A stretch of 64,000 nt of DNA from Prostheceraeus crozeri (Eukaryota > Platyhelminthes > Polycladida > Euryleptidae). The notes beneath the pieces were generated by a model. The model did no database searches and was not told where the DNA came from. It worked only from the letters and a program-made list of their open reading frames with translations. The stretch is taken from the NCBI GenBank assembly GCA_907163375.1, contig CAJQUW010007828.1:124001-188000 (forward strand). The letters run 5' to 3'. This document shows positions 1-10,240 of the stretch, piece by piece. A program made the position numbers and the translations under genes. Numbering within the stretch: the first letter of the stretch is position 1; the number at the start of each line of letters is the position of its first letter.

Positions 1-111
1 CAAATTTTGTGTGAGAATTCTCTGAGGTATCATTTAAATAGAGGTATTATTTAAGTGAGCAGATTTCAAAAGTTTTCCTGCCACACCCTTTTTAATGAAG
101 TATTGCTAAGT

Positions 112-190
112 CGGGAGAAATGGTCATACGGTTGGGAGAAATGGACCATCATAGTAAGGAGAAATAGACCGCGCAGGAGAAATGGTCCAT
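112..190. repeat. Subterminal transposase-site-like repeats, left end
   Basis: Four spaced copies of a motif close to GGGAGAAATGGACC occur in 79 bases, about 21 bases (two helical turns) apart. Inverted copies occur at the right end of the Tigger element. The arrangement suggests transposase binding sites; that role is inferred. Confidence 0.6.
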
Positions 191-569
191 CCAAATATAT
201 TTTATCTATAAGAACTCTCTGAACTTCTATGTCTGTCTATGAAGTGATTAGGTTGCCTTGTAGAGACCTTAAATGTTTAGATACACATGCGATGGAGGTA
301 CGAGGCTCATCCATAGTGACACACGTTGTGTGAAACAAAACAAGTTTTTGATATAATTTTCTTTTGTTTTACAAAATAATCTGATAGGACCACAAAATAG
401 AAACGTGAAATTCACGCGGACTCTTCATGATTGCTGTAGAAATAAGGAACATCAATTACAAGAAACGTCAACCGTGTAGTAGTCAACTAACAGTTAAGAA
501 ATTACATGCACTCTTAAAATCACAAAATTATGTGAATACGCGTATAAAACATACTTGAAGAAAACTTGT

Positions 570-2494
570 CTATCTAACTAACAATCCGCTAAAATCTTCT
601 TGAAAACAGTAGATGTCCAGCTTTGTTCTTGTAGTTCCGAAGGATTTTTGAGATCTTGTCAATTTTGAAACAACATCCGAAAAGGGAATGTTTGCAATGT
701 CCTTTACTTGAGGTTTTACAAAGCCACCATGCTTCTCGCTTTTACGAAGAAGTTCAATCTCGAGGTCGTCAAAGTCATCAATGTCGACGTTACAAGCTGA
801 ACTAAACAATTTTCTAATGATTCCTACATAGTATACAACAACATCTTTATTTCCATAAAAGGCACACAGAACAAAATCACCCTCTTCGGGGTCAGTTATC
901 CCATTTAGATTCAAAGGGATGTTGCTATCGCTGACGATGTCTATGTCAATAGGTTCTTCTTCTTCAGCATTGCTATCATAATTCACAATTTTGCATTTCT
1001 TCTTTGATTTCTTGCTTTGATCCATGCAGAGCTGTCTGCTTCGATTATGTGAATGTTCTGATTTTTTGTCAGGAGACGCTGTGGCAATTATCGATGTCAA
1101 CTTCTTCCGTTTGTGTGTCGGTCTACTTGTCGCATCATTTTGATCACTTCTTGGAAATCCTTTGAACGTTTGCGGCGATAGAAAGTTCACTCTTGATGAA
1201 CTGGGCTCGGGATCATTGCTTGACATTGGTGCTGTTGATGTGTCGACTAGATCACATGATTTCTCTTGACATTTGGTGGTTATTTCAGATGGAAGGTAGT
1301 CAGAATCTGTAAAGACATTTCGATCAAATGGCCAAATGCCGGAGGCACTGAAGCCAGACAATATATTTCTGTGGGTTGTTGCTTTCATCCATGCTTTTCC
1401 ACCCAGCACTGCTATTTGGTAAATTGTTATTCTCTTTCCAACATTTTTCATCATCCAGGAATCAGCAAGATCATTGAAAGCAGTTTTCATTGGACCAAAC
1501 ACAGTCCGATCTAAAGGTTGTGTTTTGTTTGACGTGTGAGGAGGGAGAGTTATAATGTGAATATTATTCTCTCGTGCAAGTTCCAAAGTGTCTACCGAAA
1601 GATGGCTTTTATGATTGTCCATAATCAATATCAAGGGATGTGAAGCTGATGGACGAGCATGTTTTATAAAGTGCTTCATCACATCAACGAAAATCTCAGA
1701 AGTCATCCATCCATTACTCGAGGTCAGACCAAGCGATGACTCTGGAGCACCGTTCAAGAAGAAATCACTGAACTTCTTTCGTGGGAATACAAACACTGGC
1801 GGCAGAGAATTTCCTGATGCCGATATAATCCCGCACATGGTAACCAGCTCTCCTCTTTCTCTGGAAGTGACTTTTCCAACTTGCTTTACTCCCTTACAAG
1901 CGATCACCCTCGGACACTTCTGTACAGTGGTCAACCCTGTTTCATCTAAATTAAATATCTGAGCACCAGTCACGTTCAGGGTCTTCACTCTTTCCTCAAC
2001 ATTATCAAAAAAATCTTGACATTATGTCTATTGAATGCCAATGCTCGCGAAAGAGAAGTCGCTTCCGGGTGACGCAACGATAACTTTGGATGCCTTGACA
2101 GAAAACCAGCCATCCATTCTTTTCCAGCAGAGCTTTTCTCTTTCCATGAGACAGGACAGTTGATGTGATTGATACTTGCCATTTCATAGGCAAGAGCCCT
2201 CGCTCTCACTTGTGTGAGTCCATGGAACATTCGAGAACATTCCTCTAAATAATCTGCCAACAGGTTTTCTTGTTCTTCGGTGAATATCATTGAGTGACGA
2301 TAATTTGGCTCTAACAAGGCATCAGGATTGGCAGAAGCTTTTCGAATATTGTTGCGTAGGGTTGTACGTGGGATGCCAAACTTCCTAGCGCATTCTCGTA
2401 AAGGGACACCATCAGTCACATTTTGTACTGCTTCATTCATCACGTCTCTTGGTATCTGTCCTTTATTTGTCTTTCGTGTGTACTTCCTCGGCAT
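570..2494 (-). pseudogene. Tigger/pogo-like (DDE_1) transposase, one frameshift
   Basis: The product would cut and join transposon ends in the nucleus. The first 169 residues (2494-1985) begin MPRKYTRKTNKGQ and hold a Psq-type helix-turn-helix (IPRTTLRNNIRKA) followed by a CENP-B/Tc5-type helix-turn-helix (AGKEWMAGFLSRHPKLSLR). The remaining 472 residues (1988-570, another frame) carry the DDE_1 core: NLDETG, LIMDNHKSH and TQPLDRTVFGPMK supply the three acidic residues. The C-terminal tail is acidic and ends in a DFVLCAFYGNKDVVVYYVG module typical of this family. The two frames overlap by 4 bases. A run of seven T (coding strand, near 2008-2014) sits just before the early stop, and one extra T there would keep the frame open, so a slippage indel or a sequencing error is the simplest cause. 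Otherwise the gene looks complete, about 640 residues. Confidence 0.9.
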
Positions 2495-2600
2495 ATTTGA
2501 ATCTGAAAAATGAAAACAAAATTTGATTACCTTTGTAAAAGTCGAGTGATTAGGTGGGATCGTATATGATAATGTAACAGCATTGAATCAAATATCCATA

Positions 2601-3041
2601 CAGGCAAGTGACTCCAGACAACAGACTGGTCACTCACCAACAGTCGCAAAGCACAGCTCACTTGACAGGTTGCAGCATCAAAAATTACAGCATAGAAATT
2701 GAAGACAGGCTTATGAAAATAGAGACCGTAAACATGAAATAAATGGAAATCATACTACTACAGAGGAGGAGATAAGTAACAAGGCATAGTAAGCAAAAGC
2801 AAGAATTGGAAAGAAAGTCAAAGTTACCGAAACCAAATATCACTGATGCGGTGCTTGGTGCGATTAGAGGAAGATAGCGTCTTGTCCACCACGATTCTTT
2901 TATCACTCTCTTCCTCCAGTTACTCTCCTTGTCTATCACCTTCATCTCTTCAAAAATTTACTGAATGCGAGTAGTCGTGAGCGTGTTGAGCCACTTCAGA
3001 GCGCATGGTGTCAATGTCTCGAACAGCCTTCATATGTTCTC
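2601..3041 (-). repeat. Penelope 3' arm of an inverted repeat
   Basis: This 441-base segment holds the nuclease C-terminus and 3' tail. It is the reverse complement of 3875-4315 with only a couple of one-base differences, so the pair is recent or maintained. Confidence 0.9.
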
Positions 3042-3093
3042 GCCTTCGTTCATCCAACGTTCGTGAGGATTCTCCAACATAGCTCCAGCTACA

Positions 3094-3951
3094 TCAAGGC
3101 AGTTGGTAGATGATCCCCAACTCGGTGGCAGGCACGGGTCGCTTCTTAACCAGCTGCTGTCGAAGAGTAGAGGTAGGCTTCATTCCCACGTGAATGTCAC
3201 TCTTGCGAAGGACACTCCTTATCCTCTCAGAGACTCCAGGAATGTAGGGAATCGAGCCACAAAATTCATTCTTAGCCTTGTCGCTGTCATTGATTGGTTG
3301 ATAGGAAGGAGTCCACCACTTCTCACATTCGGCTACGGAATATCCATTGGCTCGCAAAGTCTCAAACACTTTCCTTTCTTCACCAAGAATGTTGGCATCA
3401 GAGCAGATTGCACCAATTCTACTTGATAGACATCGAGCCAGCCCCTTGAAAACACCAATTGGGTGAGCCGATTCTCGCTGAATGTAGCGGTTAGTGTGGG
3501 TTGGCTTACGATATACGGAAAAAGCCAGACCATCCGAACTTCGCTCGATGCTCACATCCATGAATGGCAAGATTCGGTTCTCCTCCAACTCCATTGTAAA
3601 ATTGATATTGGAATGAAGCGAATTCAAGAAATCCAGAAATTTCACCAGATCATGCATGGATTCCTTCCAATGAGCCAATATATCGTCTACATATCGAAGC
3701 CAAAATGACGGGAAAATAAAGCCAGCTGACAAGGCTCTCTCTTTGGCCATCCGCTCCAAGCTCACCATGAACAAGTTTGCGGCAATAGGCCCCAAACTGT
3801 TTCCCATTGCGACACCATCCGTTTGAATATAAATTCCATCGTAATGATTGAAGTAACAGGAAGTTAGGAAGTTAGAGAACATATGAAGGCTGTTCGAGAC
3901 ATTGACACCATGCGCTCTGAAGTGGCTCAACACGCTCACGACTACTCGCAT
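3094..3951 (-). pseudogene. Penelope-like reverse transcriptase, C-terminal half
   Basis: The 285-residue open frame carries the signature blocks of Penelope-type reverse transcriptases: QTDGVAMGNSLGP (about residue 43), RYVDDI (about residue 87), ILPFMDVSI, and RKPTHTNRYIQ. The C-terminus runs into the linker before the GIY-YIG nuclease (GIIYQLP at the end). The first 25 or so residues are an artefact of reading into the inverted 5' arm, so the true N-terminal fingers are missing. Downstream, the 2940-3080 segment contains the nuclease core (YVGESSRT and the following RRREH), in another frame. The copy cannot be active as it stands. Confidence 0.85.
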
Positions 3952-4315
3952 TCAGTAAATTTTGAAGAGATGAAGGTGATAGACAAGGAGAGTAACTGGA
4001 GGAAGAGAGTGATAAAAGAATCGTGGTGGACGAAGACGCTATCTTCCTCTAATCGCACCAAGCACCGCATCAGTGATATTTGGTTTCGGTAACTTTGACT
4101 TTCTTTCCAATTCTTGCTTTTGCTTACTATGCCTTGTTACTTATCTCCTCCTCTGTAGTAGTATGATTTCCATTTATTTCATGTTTACGGTCTCTATTTT
4201 CATAAGCCTGTCTTCAATTTCTATGCTGTAATTTTTGATGCTGCAACCTGTCAAGTGAGCTGTGCTTTGCGACTGTTGGTGAGTGACCAGTCTGTTGTCT
4301 GGAGTCACTTGCCTG
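3875..4315 (+). repeat. Penelope 5' inverted arm
   Basis: Reverse complement of 2601-3041. Read on the plus strand it encodes the nuclease tail (EMKVIDKESNWRKR). It is followed by about 125 further bases (4316-4441) that the other arm lacks, including a hammerhead-like motif. Confidence 0.9.
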
Positions 4316-4341
4316 ACGATGACCGGCTGGGCCGGTTGAAA
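4313..4341 (+). ncRNA. Hammerhead-ribozyme-like core at the Penelope arm
   Basis: CTGACGA (4313-4319) fits the CUGANGA box. A six-pair stem, ACCGGC with GCCGGT, follows and then GAAA (4338-4341). These are the conserved core boxes of hammerhead ribozymes, which are known to occur in Penelope-like elements. Stems I and III and the cleavage site were not confirmed, and two or three unpaired bases flank stem II, so activity is unproven. Confidence 0.4.
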
Positions 4342-4453
4342 GGCCTTGCCTAATAAAAATTTCGATTTTAGCCAATACCTGGTTTTGTGGCCTCTCTCAA
4401 TGGATATGGATATTATTCACTCTGGCCCACTATTTTCTGGAATTGAATCAAAT

Positions 4454-5162
4454 GATTTAACTGATAGAAAGTCTAGCACAAATGTAAAGACTCGCATGAG
4501 CATCAAAGGCAGAAGAGGCTGGAGCCATGTTGTAAATCTTCTGTATTTAATTTTCATTTATAGTCTTAGTCTCTATCAGACTTTCTGTCGCCAAAAAAAT
4601 ATATAAAAACATGATGAAATAATGAAAAGCAGCTGCTGAAATATCAGATTAAATATTGTAAACAAACATGCAATCACATTGATGTTATTAACTTAACAGT
4701 AGAAGGTATGTTTTCTACAGTACGGTATATGAATCAACGTGGTAGGCGCTGACAGATGCTTCATTTCTTAGTTATAGCAATTTGTCAGCAAGGCTACATG
4801 ACTGTTATATTTTTATATTCATTGTTCAATTACCAATACAACAGCCGTTGCTAACAGAAACTCAAAGCCATTCTTTTAATTTCCAGTATAATTCTGAAAT
4901 AGAAGGAGAGAGGAAGAATTTTAACACTCGAAACTTCTCGTGTAAACTGTCCTAAAACTTATCATAAGACAAGAAAAATATCTTCCCAGTTAACAAGTTA
5001 ATAGCTTAAATATTCAATATTGGTGAAATTGTACACATTTTCCATCAGGTCTGTGTATCAAAATACTGATTAATAATTGTCATTATTTACGACACAATCC
5101 CAATTCATACATATGTATTCATCTTCTTATAGAAAAATGCAAATTTATAGAAAAGAAAATTT
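4454..5162. other. Non-coding part of the Tigger element
   Basis: AT-rich sequence between the Penelope insertion and the right-end repeats. No coding signal or repeat was recognised. Confidence 0.5.
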
Positions 5163-5608
5163 GGTGGGGAGAAGTGGACCCAAGAGAAATCAAGAAGGGA
5201 GAAATGGACCACTTGCAGTCCATTTCTCCCTACCATATTTTTTCGCAGAAAAAAAATTCAGATGGCAGTAGCATCAGAAAAATAAAATACTAAAACTATT
5301 TATTGACAGTATTTTAAATATTACTAAATTGATGTAAATATCAACTCAAGCTTTATTTATGATTGTTAATCTAAGTAATTTTAGACGCTATAAACAGAAT
5401 GACAAGTTTTTGATTATTTTTAATCGAAATCTAAAAGTATGCCACAAATCGAAACCACGTGTTGTCAGCTGACTATAATTTATCTGTGATGTCTTTAGAT
5501 AATGAAGATTATTTTACTACGTTCAAACAATATTAACAGGTTGTATTTATTGAGTTAGATAGGGGGGTCCATTTCTCCTACCGGTCCATTTCTCACTTCT
5601 CTCCCCTA
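5163..5608. repeat. Right-end repeats of the Tigger element
   Basis: Copies of the GGGAGAAATGGACC motif lie at 5165-5235 in both orientations, including a short palindrome at about 5200-5233, and again inverted at 5564-5608. The 5163-5608 block could be the right end of the large element, or a small related MITE that shares its ends. The bases between are AT-rich with no coding signal. Confidence 0.5.
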
Positions 5609-6388
5609 TATCTCACATTTTGAAACAATTCATTTAATAAAATCGAAAGTGCATGCACGGGGATTTAATAAGTGCTGAGTTTCCACTCCACCTAAATATA
5701 CTTTCTCTATGACTCAAGTATTCAAATCATGTCTAGACAGACACTTCTCAATGAGTGTTGTGTGAAACTCAATGCCAGCATCAATCATTACGAAATGAGT
5801 GCGCCTAGAGGTCAATCTCTCTCATTCATCATTCATGCTCTGTGCAAACAAAACGAGACGTAGATTTTATGTAATCCTCTCTTAAATTAGCCCCTGCAGA
5901 TTAAGTTCCGCGTTAAAGACTATAATTTGTTTGAATTATCACAAGATTCAGATCAATCAGCTACAGCTAGTTTATTTTTGCGACAGGGAAAATGATGGAA
6001 GCTCCCGTTTTCAGAAATCAGGACTTTCATTTTTCGACGCGGCCTTGGCGCTCGTGGCCGGGGGAACAAGCCCGGTAGCCCCTGGCGACGCCCCTGTCCA
6101 TGCGTACACTTTTGACACTAAAAATATCTTGCTTATCGGAATTGAGCAGTGAGAAAGCAAAATAAATTCCAGAAATGTACCATATGAAATAAACGATTTT
6201 TTTCTCTTGCAGGCTAGCGCCAAATAAAGCCATCTTCACAACGTCTTTAATGGCACAGTCATCTCCTGCAGTAATGAAACTTTGTATAAGTTTGGCGATT
6301 CGACCTCAAGTTATTCTGTTTGTGTTGGAATCTTCATTGTTTTTTATTAAACGAATCGAGTAACGATTAAGGCAGACACCTCTGATCA
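5609..6388. other. No gene recognised
   Basis: AT-rich sequence. A GC-richer patch at 6035-6105 stands out from its surroundings but shows no recognisable domain. Confidence 0.4.
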
Positions 6389-6396
6389 GTGATCAG

Positions 6397-7458
6397 TAGT
6401 GATGCAAATGGAAAATTTTCCAGAACATTTTCCGGAAAGTTTTCCAATTTTTTCAAAATTTTCCATTGGAAAATTTTGAAATTTATTTTTCGGTGATTGA
6501 CGTTTTTTTCTTTGTTTTGGAGACAATTATTATAGTCGTTTGAAAGGACTATGTAATATTCAAAGTTTGAAAACTTCTCTATCATCCCTGTTAACCATTG
6601 GTACCAAACTTCACCTTTACCATGTCCATTTCAGATCTTTCCAAATGAATTTCAGACAGAAGATGGATTTCAGATTTCTCTAGCTGAATTTTAGATCTGT
6701 CACAAGCTCAACTTTGAAAAGATTTTAATTCAACTTGAGATCTCCAATTCATCTAGATCATATCTGAAATTCATTTGGGCAGATCTGAAATCGATCTGGA
6801 ACTATCTGAACCATCTGAACTAGAAATGGAAGATGTGTATCCTTAGCGAATATATCGGACAATACGCCAGAAGCTATCATAGATATTCTTTTACTCATCA
6901 CAGATATCTTTAGTTTCCAAATATCTGTGAGTTTACAGTCTTTATATCTTCCAATATGGTCGCTCATGAATGCTGCGTGGACTGTGTGCTTATATATCAT
7001 CACATGTTCATCAACACATGGAGAATATGTATCACTATGATCAACGCTGCATAATAAAGCTTAAATTTTAATCTAACAATTAGCAAACTCCAAAATGAAG
7101 AATATCATGTTTGCTCCAGACTTTTCACATTGCATGAAATTATACCCCTATTGTAAAGCAAGATTCACATTATCCCAAACGGTGTCTGTGTGATAATTAA
7201 AAATGCTAATAATTTATAATACGCCACTGCGGTGGCAAAGGAATGTTCAAAAATCCGCGGACGGCAATCGTATTGCTACGATCGCTTTAATCCAAATAAT
7301 GATGAAATCAAGAATTTTAGACCCAATTTATTGGTGCGTAGCTGCCTCGGCAGTTGAAGCGCTCAAATTTAGGGCCTATCAAAAGAAATCGAAAGTTTCC
7401 AAAATTTTCCATAATTTTCCAATATTTTCCATAATTTTCCGGAAAATTTTCATCACTA
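6397..7458. mobile_element. Non-autonomous hAT-type DNA transposon
   Basis: The left end begins TAGTGATGCAAATGG and the right end finishes TTTTCATCACTA, giving terminal inverted repeats that start TAGTGATG. Both ends continue into AAAATTTTCC-rich subterminal repeats. A perfect 8-bp duplication, GTGATCAG, flanks the element at 6389-6396 and 7459-7466; 8 bp is the hAT superfamily length. The 1062-base body has no transposase and contains several loose copies of a TTTCAGATCT-like motif at 6630-6790. It must have been moved by a related autonomous element elsewhere. Confidence 0.85.
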
Positions 7459-7466
7459 GTGATCAG

Positions 7467-7999
7467 GGAAGATTGGACAATAGCCAAACGTTTATTATTA
7501 TATAGTCGTCCCTGCTCTGATGAACAAATAGTGATGTCATCCCCCCTACGTCAGGACGCGCACACGCAGTCATGCCGCCTACCGTTCAAATAAAATGTCA
7601 TCAATTCATTGTGTAGATGCCGAAACAAACACTGTGTCCCTTTTTCGCGTCAGCATGCAGTATACAGAAAAGTGTCAAACTACAGTCCGTTTCCTAAATC
7701 GTTACTAAACCCGAACTCTTGCTTATCCTCATCAAATTTCCATAAGGCTCATTTTAATTGTTTACTTAACATATTCACCTGGTCACCCGGGACACTCACT
7801 TGGTTTAGGAAACAGTGTGGTCTGCCAAATTAAATGAAATAATCAGTGATTAGAAGTATATTGCTTCATATGATTATATCAGCTGATCATTTCATAAGTG
7901 CCCGTCTCCTGTCATCATTGAATGAGTTGCTAAAAATTTTGTCGATTCACTTACCTTTGAAAAATGATGACCCATTATAAATTTTGTAAATGAAAATGA
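7467..7999. other. No gene recognised
   Basis: Unique-looking AT-rich sequence between the hAT element and the second Penelope relic. Nothing supportable was seen. Confidence 0.4.
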
Positions 8000-9470
8000 G
8001 CATTATTTGCCGAGATCTTTCGTTCATTCTCTTCAGAGGCATACATGAAAACTGGAATGTGACATAGCTTGAAAAATTTGACATCGTTGAACAAATTTCA
8101 CAAGTGACAGACAATGAAATGAATCCGTGTCATAAGTGAAATACCCTAATAAAATTGACGATAGGATAATAGTACTGCTGAAGTAAATAAAGTAATCCGT
8201 AAACTTAGGAAAAGTAAAGAAAACAAAAACAAAAACAGGACAAGTTACAAAGTTACCAACGTAAATCAAGACTATCTACAAATTCTTTTTGCCTACACAA
8301 GTCAGGCTTAAACCGAAGGATACACATAGCCTCGAGCGTACGTAATAATGAAGCGTTCGTGGATGTAAAAAGTACCTTGAAGAGAATGGCCGCGACTATA
8401 GAGTCACAGCTGCACACTTGGGATTGCACTCTCTGGTATCCTTGTCGATCTTGGCGGGCATTTGAGTGGGTGTTGCAGTCATCGCGGAACGTGCTCAGCT
8501 ATCCTCTTTGACAAACGCCGACCAGTCCTTCCAATGTACGTGCTTCCACACACACAATTGAAATGGTATATCACTTGGGAGGGAGATGGGAGTCTGTCTT
8601 TCAGGGCAGGTAGCAGAATTCTCCGCGTGCTGAAAACTACAACAGGCTTTTAAAATGTCTCGAATCCTCCGTTTCAGCAAGGAAGCTGCCTTGTCACCAA
8701 TGAATGGCGCCTTGAGAAAAACACACTTCTTTTCTGGGCCAAAAATTGGTGGGTCACTCTTCCGCTGTTCCACAAATAAATGTTTCTGAATTAATTCCAC
8801 AGGATAACCATTGGCCATAAGTCTTGATTTAAGGAATGAGAGATCATCCTGCAACGCATCCGAAGAGCAAATGCGCTGAGCCCTTGTTGCCAAATTTCGT
8901 ATAACGTTTACTTTATATACAAAGGGCACAAAACTGTGGAAATTCATCTGTAGACCGGATGCTGTGGGTTTACTGTACATTGAGGTCTTCAGTAGGCCAT
9001 TCTTTCTTCTCGTAACTAGTACATCCAGAAAAGGCAGTAATCCGTCTTTCTCCATCTCGTAGGTGAATTGCAGATTACTTGCACTATTGAAACACTCTGC
9101 CAATTGGGAAATGTTGCAATGATTGTTCACAAGGACGAATGTATCGTCGACATAACGAAGATATAAATGACACTCGCAGCCAATTGTACTTTTCAATTGC
9201 ATCTCGATGTGTCCCATATAAATCTCTGCAAAAAACGGGCCTAAACAACTGCCCATCGCCACTCCATCAGTTTGTCGGTAGAACATATCATTGAAAAGGA
9301 ACTGCACATTGACGGTACAAATTTCCAATAGGCGTCGTAAAATATCTTGAGGAATCTTGCACGGTATCTCCAAGCGTTGTATTGTGGAAATAATAATGTC
9401 AATGGTTTCACTTACCGCTATGGGACGACAGCACAGCGATTACAGCGTGAAGAGATTGCTATTGTTTGTG
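8000..9470 (-). mobile_element. Second Penelope-like element, degraded
   Basis: A minus-strand relic with a long reverse transcriptase frame (8495-9373) running into a GIY-YIG nuclease core, visible around 8480-8560 in a neighbouring frame (CVCGSTYIGRTGRR). At its probable 3' end the minus strand reads CTGAAGA (8036-8030), a short spacer, and GAAA (8021-8018), matching the hammerhead-like core boxes seen in the first copy. Its reverse transcriptase differs widely from that at 3.1-3.9 kb, so it is a separate Penelope lineage. The outer boundaries are approximate and no target duplication was identified. Confidence 0.75.
8495..9373 (-). pseudogene. Penelope-like reverse transcriptase
   Basis: A 292-residue frame with QTDGVAMGSCLGPFFAEIYM (about residue 35), LRYVDDTFVLVNN (about 73) and LLPFLDVLVTRR, the diagnostic palm and downstream blocks of Penelope-type enzymes. 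The segment SKPTASGLQMNFHS and the region through FLKSRLMANGYP match the connector to the nuclease. The N-terminal third of a full enzyme is absent or unreadable upstream of 9373. The last 30 or so residues read through the nuclease core out of frame. It is a fossil. Confidence 0.85.
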
Positions 9471-9785
9471 AACAGGTGCGGAGCCAAACTTTTGTGTACA
9501 ATTCAAGTATTCGAAATTTTCTGACCTCAGGGCAATGATGATCGACTCACCCAATGACTGAGTATGGGAAGAATGCAAATTTGAAGTCTGCCAGTGAGTG
9601 GATGGGCCGATATTGATGAAACTTAGATATTCTTGGAGCAGGGCCAGCATTCTTTTCAACCAAAGCTCGAAAGCACCAGCTCTTACACAGCAAAAGTTAT
9701 TTAGTTGTGTGCAGTTAATGCGTTAATGGCGTAATTGACGGCGTCAACGTACAGCATGCTTATATCTGACCAAAAAGCTTATCTT
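9471..9785. other. No gene recognised
   Basis: Short stretch between the Penelope relic and the interrupted dispersed repeat. Nothing recognisable was seen. Confidence 0.4.
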
Positions 9786-9873
9786 TTTCGGTACTTATGG
9801 GTTATCTCCCCCCCCACGTTTTCAAATTTGTCTAAAATCTGTAGAAATAAATCAATCATCAGAAGCAAAAATT
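9786..9873 (+). repeat. Dispersed repeat, left half (split by the LTR element)
   Basis: This half and its continuation at 14399-14480 together match an uninterrupted copy at 16722-16932. Both copies open with GGTACTTATGGGTTATCTCC. The LTR element inserted into this copy. Confidence 0.75.
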
Positions 9874-10182
9874 TGTAGCGGTTTTTGGTAATGTCTATGA
9901 TGATTGTAGTAAGGTAAATCACCAAAGTAAATTATTCTAGTCTCTAACAGCCCGGAGAGAGTTTTTAGAACACCGTCTTGTCTCGCAGTCAGAATAGTTG
10001 TGTTAATATTATCATCAGCATTACATTCGCCAAGTGACAGGATGGAAAGGTAATTAAGATAAGGCGAAGAGATTACAAGTGGAAAGTGAAGTAAAGAGAG
10101 GTGTTAAAATCAAGGAGAGCAGCAGCTGTACACCATCTGTTAGCGTGCACCGTAACTAAGGCTGATTGATGACACCGCTACA
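9874..10182 (-). repeat. LTR (3' LTR of the element)
   Basis: 309 bp. On the plus strand it starts TGTAGCGG and ends CCGCTACA, so its ends form short inverted repeats. It is collinear with 14090-14398, with three base differences. Confidence 0.95.
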
Positions 10183-10184
10183 GT

Positions 10185-10197
10185 ACTCCCCTCCCAG
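10185..10197 (-). other. Polypurine tract
   Basis: The minus strand reads GGGAGGGGAGTAC immediately before the 3' LTR. A purine run in this place primes plus-strand DNA synthesis in this family. Confidence 0.7.
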
Positions 10198-10240
10198 CCT
10201 TTACGTCAGTCAAGGCGATGCCGTAGTAGAATAAAGATGT

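Larger units (their letters stand above)
2594..4441 (-). mobile_element. Penelope-like retroelement, inverted partial dimer
   Basis: The element encodes a Penelope-type reverse transcriptase on the minus strand and the recognisable remains of a GIY-YIG endonuclease downstream of it. It is flanked by a perfect 12-bp direct repeat, ATTGAATCAAAT, at 2582-2593 and 4442-4453, which reads as its target-site duplication. The 441 bases at the 3' side (2601-3041) recur inverted at the 5' side (3875-4315), almost base for base. An inverted partial second copy at the 5' end is a known Penelope configuration. It is inserted in the non-coding part of the Tigger transposon. The endonuclease part is broken; the reverse transcriptase lacks its N-terminal half. 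Confidence 0.85.
112..5608 (-). mobile_element. Pogo/Tigger-type DNA transposon, interrupted by a Penelope-like element
   Basis: The element is defined by its transposase gene (minus strand, 570-2494) and by clusters of a short motif, GGGAGAAATGGACC, at the left edge (112-190) and inverted at the right edge (5564-5608). The outermost inverted match is imperfect, so the exact ends are uncertain. A TA dinucleotide lies beside each proposed end, as expected for the Tc1/mariner/pogo superfamily. Without the 1.85-kb Penelope insertion the element would be about 3.6 kb. The 191-569 part is AT-rich and non-coding, downstream of the transposase stop. The order of events is clear: the Tigger element was here first and the Penelope element landed inside it. 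Confidence 0.75.
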
